From the NCBI RefSeq assembly GCF_000710465.2, contig NZ_JAIZ01000156.1, positions 4,379 through 39,253 on the forward strand: a stretch of DNA of 34,875 nt, given 5' to 3'. Position numbers and translations under genes: made by a program. How positions within the stretch are numbered: position 1 is the stretch's first letter; each line of letters starts with the position of its first letter. This document shows positions 16,203-25,364 of this stretch, piece by piece. The notes under the pieces were generated by a model, which had not been told where the DNA came from, did not search any database, and worked only from the letters and a program-made list of their open reading frames with translations. The stretch is from Kitasatospora sp. MBT63. Lineage in GTDB: Bacteria; Actinomycetota; Actinomycetes; Streptomycetales; Streptomycetaceae.

Positions 16203-19200
16203 GTGACCGGCATATTCGGGGGCCGCCCGGCCGACAGGCCGACCGGGTGGATGAGACGTAGCCGCTCGGTCGGGCTGATCAGCCTGATGGCGGTGGTGAC
16301 GGGGCTGCTGACGGCTCCGTCCGCAGAGGCAATGGCGGCCGCACGGCCGCACGGGAAGGTCTGGACGCCGAAGACGCCGCTGGGCGTCGCGGCCACACCG
16401 GTCAAGGGGAAGGACCTGGCGCTCACCGCGCCGAAGGGCCCCGCGTACCCGGTGCCGGAGGCGTGGAAGCCCTCCGCCGCCGGCACGTTCGCCGGAACCG
16501 CCGTGGTCGACCTCGGCGGTGGACGCAAGCCGGCCGCCGCGGCGGCCGGCCCGGCGGCCGGCGACACCACCCTGGTGCAGGCGGGACGGCTTCCGGTGGC
16601 GCTCGCCCCGGCCGGCCCCGGCACCGCCCGGTCCGTCCAGGTGGAGGTCGGTGACGCGGCCAAGGGCCGGGCGGCCGGTGCCACCGGACCGACCGTCACG
16701 CTGACCGCGACCGCCCCCGACACCGGGGCACCCGCCGAGCGGGTCAAGGTCGCGCTCGACCTCAAGGCCCTGCAGGGCGCCGCCTGGTCCGACCGGACCC
16801 GGCTGGTGGCCCTCCCGGCCTGCGCCCTGACCAGCCCCGAGGCGGCCGACTGCCGCAAGGCCACCCCGGTGGCGTCCACGGTCGACGCCGCGGGCGTGCT
16901 GAAGGCCGAGGTCGCCCTGCCGGCCGCGACGGGCGCGAAGCCCGCCGAGGGCGGGAAGCAGGCCCGTGGCCTCTTCGCCGCCCCCGCGCAGGGCGGCCCG
17001 GCGGCCGCCGCGCCGATGGTGCTGGCGACCACCACCGGCGCCTCCGGGGCCGCCGGCAGCTACGCCGCCACCTCGCTCAACCCGTCCGCCAACTGGGGCT
17101 CGGGCGGCAGCGTCGGCAACTTCACCTACGCGTACCCGATCCAGACCCCGGCCTCGCTCGGCGGCGCGGCCCCCTCGGTGTCGCTCGGCTACGACTCGTC
17201 CTCGGTGGACGGCAAGAACTCGGCGCAGAACGCCCAGGCCTCCTGGATCGGCGAGGGCTGGAGCTACGACGCCGGCTTCATCGAGCGCACCTACCGGCCC
17301 TGCGACAAGGCCGGCATCAAGGACTCCGCCGACCTGTGCTGGGGCGGCCAGAACGCGACGCTCAGCCTGGCGGGCCACTCCGGCACCCTGGTGCGCGACG
17401 ACTCCACCGGCGTCTGGCACCTGGAGGGTGACGACGGCTCGAAGGTCGAACTGCTCACCGGTGCGCCGAACGGCCTGAACGGCGGCGAGCACTGGAAGGT
17501 CACCACCACCGACGGCACCCAGTACTGGTTCGGCCGCACCCGCCTGCCCGGCGGCGACGGCACCGACCCGTCCGCCAACTCGGCCTGGGGCGTACCGGTG
17601 TACTCGCCCAACGCGGGGGACCCCTGCTACAGCTCCGGCTCCGGCAAGGACTCCTGGTGCACCATGGGCTGGCGCTGGTCGCTGGACTACGTGGTCGACG
17701 CGCACCAGAACCTGACCAGCTACGGCTACGCCAAGGAGACCAACTCCTACAGCCGCGGCGGGGTGCAGAACTACCCCAACGGCGTGCTCACCGGCTACGA
17801 CCGGGCGGGCTACCTGACCGGCATCGCGTACGGACAGCGGCTGCCCGACCAGATCGCCGCCAAGGGCGCGGCCAAGCCGGCCGCGAAGGTCACCTTCAGC
17901 TCCTCCGAGCGCTGCCTGCCGTCCGGCAACATCACCTGCGCCGACGCGCAGCGCACCACCGCCAACGCCTCGTCCTGGCCGGACGTCCCGGTTGACCAGA
18001 TCTGCGCGGCGAGCGGCACCTGCACCAACTACGCGCCGACCTTCTTCAGCACCAAGCGGCTGACCGGGATCTCCACCGAGGTGCTGGTGGGCTCCGCCTA
18101 CCGCACCGTCGACTCCTGGGCGCTGAAGCACTCCTTCCCCAACCCGGGCGACGGCACCAAGCCGGCCCTGTGGCTGGACTCGGTCCAGCGCACCGGCACC
18201 AACGGCCAGCCGGCCGTCACCCTGCCCGCGGTCTCCTTCACCGCACGTGAGCTGCCCAACCGGGTGGACGGGCTGACCCCGGCGCAGCCGGCGTTCAACC
18301 GCCCCCGGATCCAGCAGATCACCACCGAGACCGGCAGCCGGATCAACGTGGTGTTCCAGGACACCGAGTGCTCCCGGGTCAACAACCACATGCCGTCCTC
18401 CGAGGACGGCAACACCATGGCCTGTATGCCGGTCAAGTGGTACCTGCCCGGCCAGTCCTCGCCGGACCCGGTCAACGACTGGTTCCACAAGTACCTGGTC
18501 AAGTCGGTCACCGAGCAGGACGCGGTGGGCGGTTCGCTGATCAGGTCGACCGACTACTCCTACGGCGGCGGCGCCGCGTGGCACCGCAACGAGGGGGAGT
18601 TCACCGACCCCAAGACCCGGACCTGGGACGGGTTCCGCGGCTACCAGACGGTGACCCTCACCACCGGTAGCGGGTACGGGGGCGAGGCCCCGAGGACCCA
18701 GCAGCGGACCACCTACCTGCGCGGCATGGACGGCGACGTCAAGGCCGACGGCTCCAAGCGGAGCGTGGCGGTCACCAGCCCGCTCGGCGGCAGCGTCACC
18801 GACAGCGACTGGCTGGCCGGGACGGCGGTCGCCACCGAGTCCTTCGACCGCGCCGGCGGCAGCGTCCGGGCGATGCAGGGCAGCACCTCCGGCAGCCAGC
18901 AGGTCACCGCGACCCACAAGCAGCAGGGCGGCATGCCCGACCTGCTCGCCCGCTACCCGGCGTCCACCGCCACCAGCACCAGCAAGGAGCTGCTGGCCGA
19001 CGGCAGCTGGCGCACGGTCAGCACCACCGGCACCAGCGACCCGGCCAAGGGCAACCGGCAGATCCAGGTCCAGGACAACGGCGACGGCACCGCCGCCGCC
19101 CCCGTGCTGTGCACCACCACCACGTACGCGGTCAGCAGCGACCCGCTGCGGCTGGACCTGGTGAGCGAGAAGAAGGTCGTGGCCGGCCCCTGCGGCACCG

Positions 19201-22200
19201 CGGCCACGGCGGGCACCACCGTCTCCGACGTCCGGTCGCTCTACGACGGCAAGCCGTTCGGGCAGGCCGGTGCGGCCGGTGACTCCACCGGTGCGCAGAC
19301 CCTCGACCACTACGACGCCCAGGGCCGGCCGGTCTACGTCGACCTCGGCCACGTGACCTCCCAGGACGTCTACGGCCGCACCCTCGCCACCGCCGACTCC
19401 GACGGTTCCACCTACGACGCCGCGGGCAACCAGCTCTCCGGCGCCACCACCACCGCGATCACCACGACCACCGCGTACACCCCGGCCACCGGGGCGCTGC
19501 CGACCGAGACCAGGCAGTACGGCCCGATGGGGGCGTCCTGGACGAGCACGGTGACCGAGGACCCGGGCCGCGGGCTGCCGCTGACCAACTCGGACATCAA
19601 CCAGCGCACCACGACCCAGAGCTACGACGGCCTCGGCCGGCTGACCGCGCTGTGGACCTCCACCCGGGCGGCCAACCTGACGCCCTCGCAGAAGTTCAGC
19701 TACGCGATCAACGGCACCTCGGCGCCGTCGGTGATCACCACCGAGTCGCTGCTGGAGGACGAGTCCTACTCCAAGAAGACCGAGCTCTACGACGGTCTGG
19801 GCCGGCTCCGGCAGACCCAGACCAGCCTGCCGACCGGTGGCACCGGCCGGCTGATCACCGACAGCGTCTTCGACTCGCACGGCTGGGCGATCAAGGCCTC
19901 GGCGCCGTACTTCGAGCAGACCACAGGCCCGAACGGCACCGTCTTCGTCCCGCAGGACTCGCAGGTCCCGGCCGAGACCTGGGTCGGTTACGACGGCCTG
20001 GGCCGACCGCTGACCAGCACCTTCGTCTCGTACGGGCAGCAGCAGTGGACCTCCTCCACCGCCTACCCGGGCGCCGACCGGATCGACGTCACCCCGCCGC
20101 AGGGCGGCTCGGCCACCAGCTCCGTGCTGGACGCCCGCGGCCGTACCACCCAGCTGTGGCAGTACCGCGGAGCGGTGGCCACCGGCAAGGCGGCCGACGC
20201 CGAGGTCAGCACCTTCACCTTCACCCCGGGCGGCCAGCCCGCCACCCGGACCGACGCCGCGGGCAACACCTGGTCCTACACCTACGACCAGCGCGGCCGT
20301 GTCGTCGCCAACCAGGACCCGGACACCGGGACCACCACCTATGGCTACGACGCGGACTCGCGGCTGGCCACCATCACCGACGCCAAGGGCGAGAAGCTCG
20401 CCTACACCTACGACCTCCTCGGCCGTAGGACCGGGATGTACAAGGGCGGCGTCGCCCCGGCCAACCAGCTCGCGGGCTGGAGCTACGACACCCTCGCCAA
20501 GGGCCAGCCGACCTCCTCGACCCGCTACGTGGGCGGTGCCTCCGGCGCGGCCTACACCCAGGCGGTCACCGGCTACGACACCTCGTACCGGCCGCTCGGG
20601 GTCAGCCTGACGATCCCCGCCGCCGAGGGCGCACTGGCCGGCACCTACACCACGGCCAACGAGTACTCGCCGGTCCTCGGCTCACTCGTGCACACGGACC
20701 TGCCCGCGGTGGGCGGCCTGCCGGCCGAGGGCATCGACTACACCTACACCAACACCGGCCTGCTGCTGGCCTCCGGCGGCAACAGCACCCTGGTCACCGA
20801 CGTCCAGTACGACGCACTCGGGCGGGCCACCCGCACGACCGTCGGCGACTGGGGCCGCCAGGTGGTCTCCACCCAGCAGTACGACTGGGCGACCGGACGG
20901 GTCGTCAAGTCCTTCCTGGACCGGCAGACGGGCACCACGTCGGTCGACGAGACCGGCTACACCTTCAACCCGGCCGGGCGGATCACGTCCGTCACCGACA
21001 AGCAGAACGCCTCCGTCACCGACACCCAGTGCTTCACCACCGACTACGCCGGCCGGCTCACCAACGCCTGGACGGACACCGGGAGCGTGACCACCAAGGC
21101 CGCCCCGTCCGTCCCCGGCATCGGCGGCTGCGTCAACGGGAGCGGCCCGGCCGTGACCGGCGGCAAGCCCTCGGTCGGCGGTCCGTCCCCGTACTGGCAG
21201 AGTTACGAGTACGACCGGACCGGCAACCGCACCAGGCTGGTCCAGCACGACGTCACCGGTGACACCGGCAAGGACGTCACCACCGTCCAGACCTTCGGCG
21301 CGGGCGCCAACACCAGGACCACCGCACCGAACACGGGCGGCGGCACCGGTGGCCCGCACGCGCTGCTGACGGCCTCGACCACCTCGGCCTCGGGGACCAA
21401 GGCCACCACCTTCCAGTACGACGCCGTCGGCGGCACCACCGCCGTCACGGACGTCTCGGGTACCGCCGACCTGGTCTGGGACGGCGAGGAGAAGCTGGCC
21501 TCGTTCACCCGCACCGGCGACGTGGCCGGTACCTCGTACCTGTACGACGTGGACGGCAGCCAGCTGATCCGCCGGAACCCCGGCAGCACCACGCTGTACC
21601 TGGGCATGGACGAGCTGACCCTGGACACCGCCAGCGGCTCGATGAGCGACGTGCGCTCCTACACCGCGCCCGGCGGGATCACCGTCACCCGGGTCACCGC
21701 CCCGACCGGCGGCGGCAAGCTCGTCTACCAGGCGAGCGACCCGCACGGCACCAGCAGCGTGCAGATCGACACCGACGCGGCCCAGACCGTCACCCGGCGT
21801 CCGACCGACCCGTTCGGCAACGCCCGCGGCACCCAGCCCGCGGCCGGCGCCTGGGCCGGGGCCAAGGGCTTCGTCGGCGGCACCAAGGACGACGCCACCG
21901 GGCTCACCGACCTGGGGGCCCGTCAGTACGATCCCGTGCACGGCCGGTTCATCAACCCGGACCCGCTCCTGAGCCCGGGATCGCCGCAGCAGTGGAACGG
22001 CTACGCCTACAGCAACAACAACCCGATCGACTACAGCGACCCGAGCGGCCTGAACTGGTTCTCCGACAAGGCGTCGAGCCTGTGGAAGTCGACCAAGTCG
22101 ACGTTCAACAGCGGCGTGAAGCAGGCCGGTGCCGCGATGAGCGGCTACTACCACGCGGCCGTCGACGAGGTCTCCCAGCTCGGCGAGGCCTGGGACCGGC

Positions 22201-23450
22201 TCACCGGTGACACCGAGGGCGCCGACCGGCTCAAGTACGAGCGGGAGCACCCGCAGAGCCCGATGAACGGCACCACCTTCCTGAAGAACCTGGGCGGTGA
22301 CATCGACGGCCCGCAGACCAAGATGAAGGGCTACAAGGTCGGCCGCTTCCTGGAGCACATCTTCGGGCCGGTGCCGATGCCCTCGCCGGCCGGGGTGGAG
22401 TCCTCCGCCGTCCGCGCCGCCGAGAAGGTCGCGTTGAGGACCGCGGCCAAGGGGGCGGCGAAGAAGCTGACCAGCTCCTTCGGCAAGCTCGTCGAGAAGG
22501 TCGTGGGCTGCCGCCACAGCTTCCCCGCCGGGACGAGGGTCCTGCTCGGTGACGGCGGCAGCAAGCCGATCAACGAGGTCCGGCAGGGGGACGAGGTCGC
22601 CTCGGCCGGGCCGGTGACCGACGAGAAGACCGCGAAGCCGGTGACGGCGACCATCGTCACCCCCGACGACAAGGACTTCACCGACCTCAAGGTCACCACG
22701 GCGTCCGGCGCCACCGAGTCGCTGACCGCGACCGGGCACCACCCGTTCTGGAACGACACCACCAAGCGCTGGACCGCCGCGGCCGACCTCAAGGCCGGGG
22801 ACCTGCTCACCACCGCCGACGGCCGGACCGTCACGGTGGCGGAGGTCCGCAACTACTCGACCGCGCCCACGACGGCCTACGACCTGACCGTCGACGACCT
22901 GCACACCTACTACGTGCTGGCCGGGGAAACGCCCGTCCTGGTCCACAACTGCGAGGTGCGGGTGATCGACAAGGAGGCGCAGGCCTGCACCCTCGGCGAC
23001 GTGTGCGGCCACATCGCACTCGGGGTCAACGACGCCAAGGGCGTGTTCGAGGACCTGGCGAGCTCCATCGGGGCCCACACCTTCAACGGGGACCCCTGGG
23101 GCGCCGAGGACGCGACCTCGAAGGCACCCCTGTGGATCACCGGGGTGCAGCGGGTGGCGTCCGACGCGAACGTGAAGATCTCCATCGCACTGGACGGTCT
23201 GCCCGGTGACAACGCCGCCGACATCTTCCTCCGCGCCTACCAGCGCGGCATGCGCGCCGGGCCGGGCAAGGCCGCGGACAGCGGCTACGGGACCACCTGG
23301 GAGATGTCGGTGATCGGGAAGGCGTGCCGCGTCGGCGACCGGGACTGGTCCAAGATCGACTTCTATCTCGGAGGCAAGCTGGTCCCCAAGAAAGAGATGA
23401 CAGAACCGGCCTGGAGGAACGTCACCCCCGGCCTGAACGGAGTCGAGTGA
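16203..23450 (+). CDS. Secreted RHS polymorphic toxin with Hint domain and C-terminal toxin tip
   Basis: A protein of about 2415 residues with a Sec-type signal (basic MRRSRS, then SLMAVVTGLLTAPSAEA). After an Ala/Pro-rich lead and an SpvB-like N-terminal part, many YD repeats follow (YDGLGR, YDALGR and YDLLGR forms). The RHS core ends in YSDPSGL near residue 1950. Such repeats build a shell that encloses the toxin. Residues 2103-2249 form an intein-like Hint domain: C2103, SFPAGTRVLL, T2177-x-x-H2180 in TGHHPF, and terminal VLVHN. The last 166 residues, from C2250, are the effector tip. They contain GHIALGV and ISIALDGLPG and may be Ntox27-like (from memory, tentative). The start is uncertain: GTG 16203 has AGGAG four bases upstream, ATG 16176 lies in a palindrome without a ribosome site, and ATG 16251 is also possible. 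The immunity gene overlaps the stop. Confidence 0.93.
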   Translation: MTGIFGGRPADRPTGWMRRSRSVGLISLMAVVTGLLTAPSAEAMAAARPHGKVWTPKTPLGVAATPVKGKDLALTAPKGPAYPVPEAWKPSAAGTFAGTAVVDLGGGRKPAAAAAGPAAGDTTLVQAGRLPVALAPAGPGTARSVQVEVGDAAKGRAAGATGPTVTLTATAPDTGAPAERVKVALDLKALQGAAWSDRTRLVALPACALTSPEAADCRKATPVASTVDAAGVLKAEVALPAATGAKPAEGGKQARGLFAAPAQGGPAAAAPMVLATTTGASGAAGSYAATSLNPSANWGSGGSVGNFTYAYPIQTPASLGGAAPSVSLGYDSSSVDGKNSAQNAQASWIGEGWSYDAGFIERTYRPCDKAGIKDSADLCWGGQNATLSLAGHSGTLVRDDSTGVWHLEGDDGSKVELLTGAPNGLNGGEHWKVTTTDGTQYWFGRTRLPGGDGTDPSANSAWGVPVYSPNAGDPCYSSGSGKDSWCTMGWRWSLDYVVDAHQNLTSYGYAKETNSYSRGGVQNYPNGVLTGYDRAGYLTGIAYGQRLPDQIAAKGAAKPAAKVTFSSSERCLPSGNITCADAQRTTANASSWPDVPVDQICAASGTCTNYAPTFFSTKRLTGISTEVLVGSAYRTVDSWALKHSFPNPGDGTKPALWLDSVQRTGTNGQPAVTLPAVSFTARELPNRVDGLTPAQPAFNRPRIQQITTETGSRINVVFQDTECSRVNNHMPSSEDGNTMACMPVKWYLPGQSSPDPVNDWFHKYLVKSVTEQDAVGGSLIRSTDYSYGGGAAWHRNEGEFTDPKTRTWDGFRGYQTVTLTTGSGYGGEAPRTQQRTTYLRGMDGDVKADGSKRSVAVTSPLGGSVTDSDWLAGTAVATESFDRAGGSVRAMQGSTSGSQQVTATHKQQGGMPDLLARYPASTATSTSKELLADGSWRTVSTTGTSDPAKGNRQIQVQDNGDGTAAAPVLCTTTTYAVSSDPLRLDLVSEKKVVAGPCGTAATAGTTVSDVRSLYDGKPFGQAGAAGDSTGAQTLDHYDAQGRPVYVDLGHVTSQDVYGRTLATADSDGSTYDAAGNQLSGATTTAITTTTAYTPATGALPTETRQYGPMGASWTSTVTEDPGRGLPLTNSDINQRTTTQSYDGLGRLTALWTSTRAANLTPSQKFSYAINGTSAPSVITTESLLEDESYSKKTELYDGLGRLRQTQTSLPTGGTGRLITDSVFDSHGWAIKASAPYFEQTTGPNGTVFVPQDSQVPAETWVGYDGLGRPLTSTFVSYGQQQWTSSTAYPGADRIDVTPPQGGSATSSVLDARGRTTQLWQYRGAVATGKAADAEVSTFTFTPGGQPATRTDAAGNTWSYTYDQRGRVVANQDPDTGTTTYGYDADSRLATITDAKGEKLAYTYDLLGRRTGMYKGGVAPANQLAGWSYDTLAKGQPTSSTRYVGGASGAAYTQAVTGYDTSYRPLGVSLTIPAAEGALAGTYTTANEYSPVLGSLVHTDLPAVGGLPAEGIDYTYTNTGLLLASGGNSTLVTDVQYDALGRATRTTVGDWGRQVVSTQQYDWATGRVVKSFLDRQTGTTSVDETGYTFNPAGRITSVTDKQNASVTDTQCFTTDYAGRLTNAWTDTGSVTTKAAPSVPGIGGCVNGSGPAVTGGKPSVGGPSPYWQSYEYDRTGNRTRLVQHDVTGDTGKDVTTVQTFGAGANTRTTAPNTGGGTGGPHALLTASTTSASGTKATTFQYDAVGGTTAVTDVSGTADLVWDGEEKLASFTRTGDVAGTSYLYDVDGSQLIRRNPGSTTLYLGMDELTLDTASGSMSDVRSYTAPGGITVTRVTAPTGGGKLVYQASDPHGTSSVQIDTDAAQTVTRRPTDPFGNARGTQPAAGAWAGAKGFVGGTKDDATGLTDLGARQYDPVHGRFINPDPLLSPGSPQQWNGYAYSNNNPIDYSDPSGLNWFSDKASSLWKSTKSTFNSGVKQAGAAMSGYYHAAVDEVSQLGEAWDRLTGDTEGADRLKYEREHPQSPMNGTTFLKNLGGDIDGPQTKMKGYKVGRFLEHIFGPVPMPSPAGVESSAVRAAEKVALRTAAKGAAKKLTSSFGKLVEKVVGCRHSFPAGTRVLLGDGGSKPINEVRQGDEVASAGPVTDEKTAKPVTATIVTPDDKDFTDLKVTTASGATESLTATGHHPFWNDTTKRWTAAADLKAGDLLTTADGRTVTVAEVRNYSTAPTTAYDLTVDDLHTYYVLAGETPVLVHNCEVRVIDKEAQACTLGDVCGHIALGVNDAKGVFEDLASSIGAHTFNGDPWGAEDATSKAPLWITGVQRVASDANVKISIALDGLPGDNAADIFLRAYQRGMRAGPGKAADSGYGTTWEMSVIGKACRVGDRDWSKIDFYLGGKLVPKKEMTEPAWRNVTPGLNGVE

Positions 23451-23851
23451 TGACGATGAACTGGCCCGACCGGGCCTTCCACCTGTGGTGGTGCAGTGCC
23501 ACCCACACCACCCTGCGGCTGCAGAGCAACCCCACCTTCGCCCAGGGCGCGCCGGCCACCCGGATCGAGATCCAGTTCGGTCATGTCAGGTCGCTGTTCA
23601 TCCGGCCCGTCGCCGACGGCCTGACCGTCGTCCGGGCGACGCCGCAGGAGGGCGCCGGGATCTGCTCCCGGTACTCCCTCGACCCGGCCTGGGCGGACTC
23701 GGTCTTCCTGCTCCGCTCCACCTGGGAGGGGTTCATCGTGTCGAGCGCCCCCTCCTGGCGCGAGGCCGTGCGTGACATCGACGACCCGTCGCTGTTCACC
23801 CCGGTCGAGGACGCGGCCGAACTCGCCGACGTGACGTTCGGCCACGCCTGA
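23450..23851 (+). CDS. Putative immunity protein for the RHS toxin
   Basis: A 133-residue cytoplasmic protein that I cannot assign to a named family. It is small and soluble, with no signal or membrane segment, rich in Trp and aromatics, and has a mixed alpha/beta pattern (RIEIQFGHVRSLFI, DGLTVVRATP, WEGFIVSSA) and an acidic C-terminus. Its ATG overlaps the toxin stop (ATGA at 23448-23452), with GGAG seven bases upstream inside the toxin gene, so the two are translationally coupled. An in-frame GTG at 23447 and ATG at 23456 are alternatives. Immunity is inferred from position, size and coupling, the standard arrangement in polymorphic toxin loci. A strong terminator follows. Confidence 0.8.
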   Translation: MTMNWPDRAFHLWWCSATHTTLRLQSNPTFAQGAPATRIEIQFGHVRSLFIRPVADGLTVVRATPQEGAGICSRYSLDPAWADSVFLLRSTWEGFIVSSAPSWREAVRDIDDPSLFTPVEDAAELADVTFGHA

Positions 23852-23870
23852 CGGCCGCCCGCCCGACCCA

Positions 23871-23906
23871 GGAGCCGCGCCCGGACCACCGTCCGGGCGC
23901 GGCTCC
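23871..23906 (+). terminator. Strong hairpin terminator after the toxin-immunity pair
   Basis: GGAGCCGCGCCCGGAC and its exact complement flank the loop CACC, a perfect 16-bp stem. It begins 20 bp after the immunity stop and separates the module from the LysR gene. Confidence 0.9.
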
Positions 23907-23976
23907 GCCCGTTGCGGCCCCGCACGGTCCCCGGCCTGCGCCGCAGGCCGCCCCCACCCGCTGGCACAATGGCGGA

Positions 23977-24891
23977 GTGATCGACGCACGACGGCTGCGG
24001 ACCCTGCGGGCCGTGGCCGACCACCGGACCGTGACGGCCGCCGCGGCCGCGCTCTACCTCACCCCCTCCGCCGTCTCCCAGCAGCTCGCCGCCCTGGAAC
24101 AGGAGACCGGCCACCACCTGCTCGCCCGCGACGGCCGCGGGGTGCGCCTGACCGCCGCCGGAGAGATCCTGCTGACCCACGCGGACGCGGTGCTCGCCCA
24201 GCTCGAGCGCGCCGAGGCCGACCTCGCGGCGTACCGCGCGGGCGCCGCGGGCGAGGTCACCGTGGCGGCGTTCGCGACCGGCATCGCCCTGGTGCTGGCG
24301 CCCGCCATCGCGCTGCTCGCCGAGACGGCGCCGGGGGTGCGGCTCAAGGTGCTCGACGCCGAGGGCGACGCCAGCCTGCCGATGCTGCTCGACGGCGGCG
24401 CGGACATCGCCGTCGCGGTCGAGTACCGGGGCGCGCCGCGCGCCGACGACCAGCGGCTGACCCGGGTGCCGCTGTACGCGGAGCCGTTCGAGGCGGTGCT
24501 GCCGCTCGGCCACCCGCTGGCCGAGGGCCCCGGCCCGGTCGCCGTCGCCGAGCTCGCCGCCGAGCCGTGGATCGGCCCGTACCCCGGCAACCCCTGCCAC
24601 GACGTGGTGCTGCTCGCCTGCGAGTACGCGGGCTTCCAGCCCAGGCTGGTGCACTCCTCGGACGACTTCCGCGCGGTGGTGGCGCTCGCCTCGGCCGGTG
24701 CGGGCGTCGCACTGGTCCCCCGCTCGGCGCTGCGCGGCGCCGACCTGTCCAAGGTGGCGGTCCGCCCGGTGGACAGCGCGCTCGCCACCCGCAAGGTCTT
24801 CGCCGCGGTCCGCGGCGGTGCGGAGCTGCACCCCCTGATCCGCCCGGTGCTGGACGCCCTCACCACGGCCGCGGCGGGCCTCGCGCAGTGA
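23977..24891 (+). CDS. LysR-family transcriptional regulator
   Basis: A 304-residue regulator. Residues 1-60 are the LysR winged helix-turn-helix (LRTLRAVADHRTVTAAAAAL, then SAVSQQLAALEQETG), a linker helix follows, and residues 88-300 are the two-lobed substrate domain (GEVTVAAFATG, PGVRLKVLDAE, GAGVALVPRSAL). The GTG at 23977 gives the standard MIDARRLRTL start. Its ribosome site is weak (ATGGCGGA), and GC-rich sequence with a terminator lies just upstream, so its promoter must be within about 70 bp. Its target is not evident. tdh-kbl is the nearest metabolic operon on the same strand, beyond the toxin module, and I recall LysR genes next to tdh-kbl in streptomycetes. That link is tentative. 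Confidence 0.92.
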   Translation: MIDARRLRTLRAVADHRTVTAAAAALYLTPSAVSQQLAALEQETGHHLLARDGRGVRLTAAGEILLTHADAVLAQLERAEADLAAYRAGAAGEVTVAAFATGIALVLAPAIALLAETAPGVRLKVLDAEGDASLPMLLDGGADIAVAVEYRGAPRADDQRLTRVPLYAEPFEAVLPLGHPLAEGPGPVAVAELAAEPWIGPYPGNPCHDVVLLACEYAGFQPRLVHSSDDFRAVVALASAGAGVALVPRSALRGADLSKVAVRPVDSALATRKVFAAVRGGAELHPLIRPVLDALTTAAAGLAQ

Positions 24892-24913
24892 GGGCGGCCA
24901 CGGCCGCGGACGG

Positions 24914-25198
24914 TCAGTCGGTGATCTCGACCCCCTTCCAGAACGCCACCATCCCGGCCACGTGCGCGGCCTCCGGCTTCGGGTCGGGGTAGTACCAGGC
25001 GGCATCCGGGTTCTCGGCGCCCGCCACCCGCAGGGTGTAGTACGAGGCGATGCCCTTCCACGGGCAGTGGGTGGTGGTCGCCGACGGGCCGAGGAACTCC
25101 GCCCGCACCGACTCGGCCGGGAAGTAGTGGTTGCCCTCCACCAGGACGGTACGGTCGCTGTCCGCGATCATCTGGCCGTTCCAACGCGCTGTGGTCAT
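24914..25198 (-). CDS. DUF427 family protein
   Basis: A 94-residue cytoplasmic protein of the DUF427 family, recognised by its order of motifs: ARWNGQMIADSD, LVEGNHYFP, SATTTHCPWKGIASYY, AAWYYPDPK and the closing VAFWKGVEI. The fold is a small all-beta barrel, and the biochemical role is unknown. The ATG at 25198 is chosen because the family begins here; the frame is open further upstream but that part is compositionally unlike protein. There is no clear Shine-Dalgarno (GGCGGG touches the start), so the transcript may be leaderless or weakly translated. It converges with the LysR gene and diverges from the oxidoreductase gene. Confidence 0.88.
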   Translation of the reverse strand: MTTARWNGQMIADSDRTVLVEGNHYFPAESVRAEFLGPSATTTHCPWKGIASYYTLRVAGAENPDAAWYYPDPKPEAAHVAGMVAFWKGVEITD

Positions 25199-25364
25199 CC
25201 CGCCATTGTGGCCGATCCCGGCCCGCCCGGCCCGGCCCGCCCGGCCCAAGTCCGGCCCGGCCACCGCATCCTGACTGGCCGGCCGCGCGGCTGTCATATG
25301 CTGCCGGATGGTCCGGCCCCGCTGACCGGACGGACCGCCACCCACCCCCAGCAGGAGCGTCCCG

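Noticed and set aside
16092..19880. 1262-codon open frame on the minus strand (and 798 codons at 20682-23078)
   Set aside because: Both mirror the RHS gene and have Gly/Ala/Arg/Val-rich sequence with no motifs and no ribosome sites. Long antisense frames are expected at this GC.
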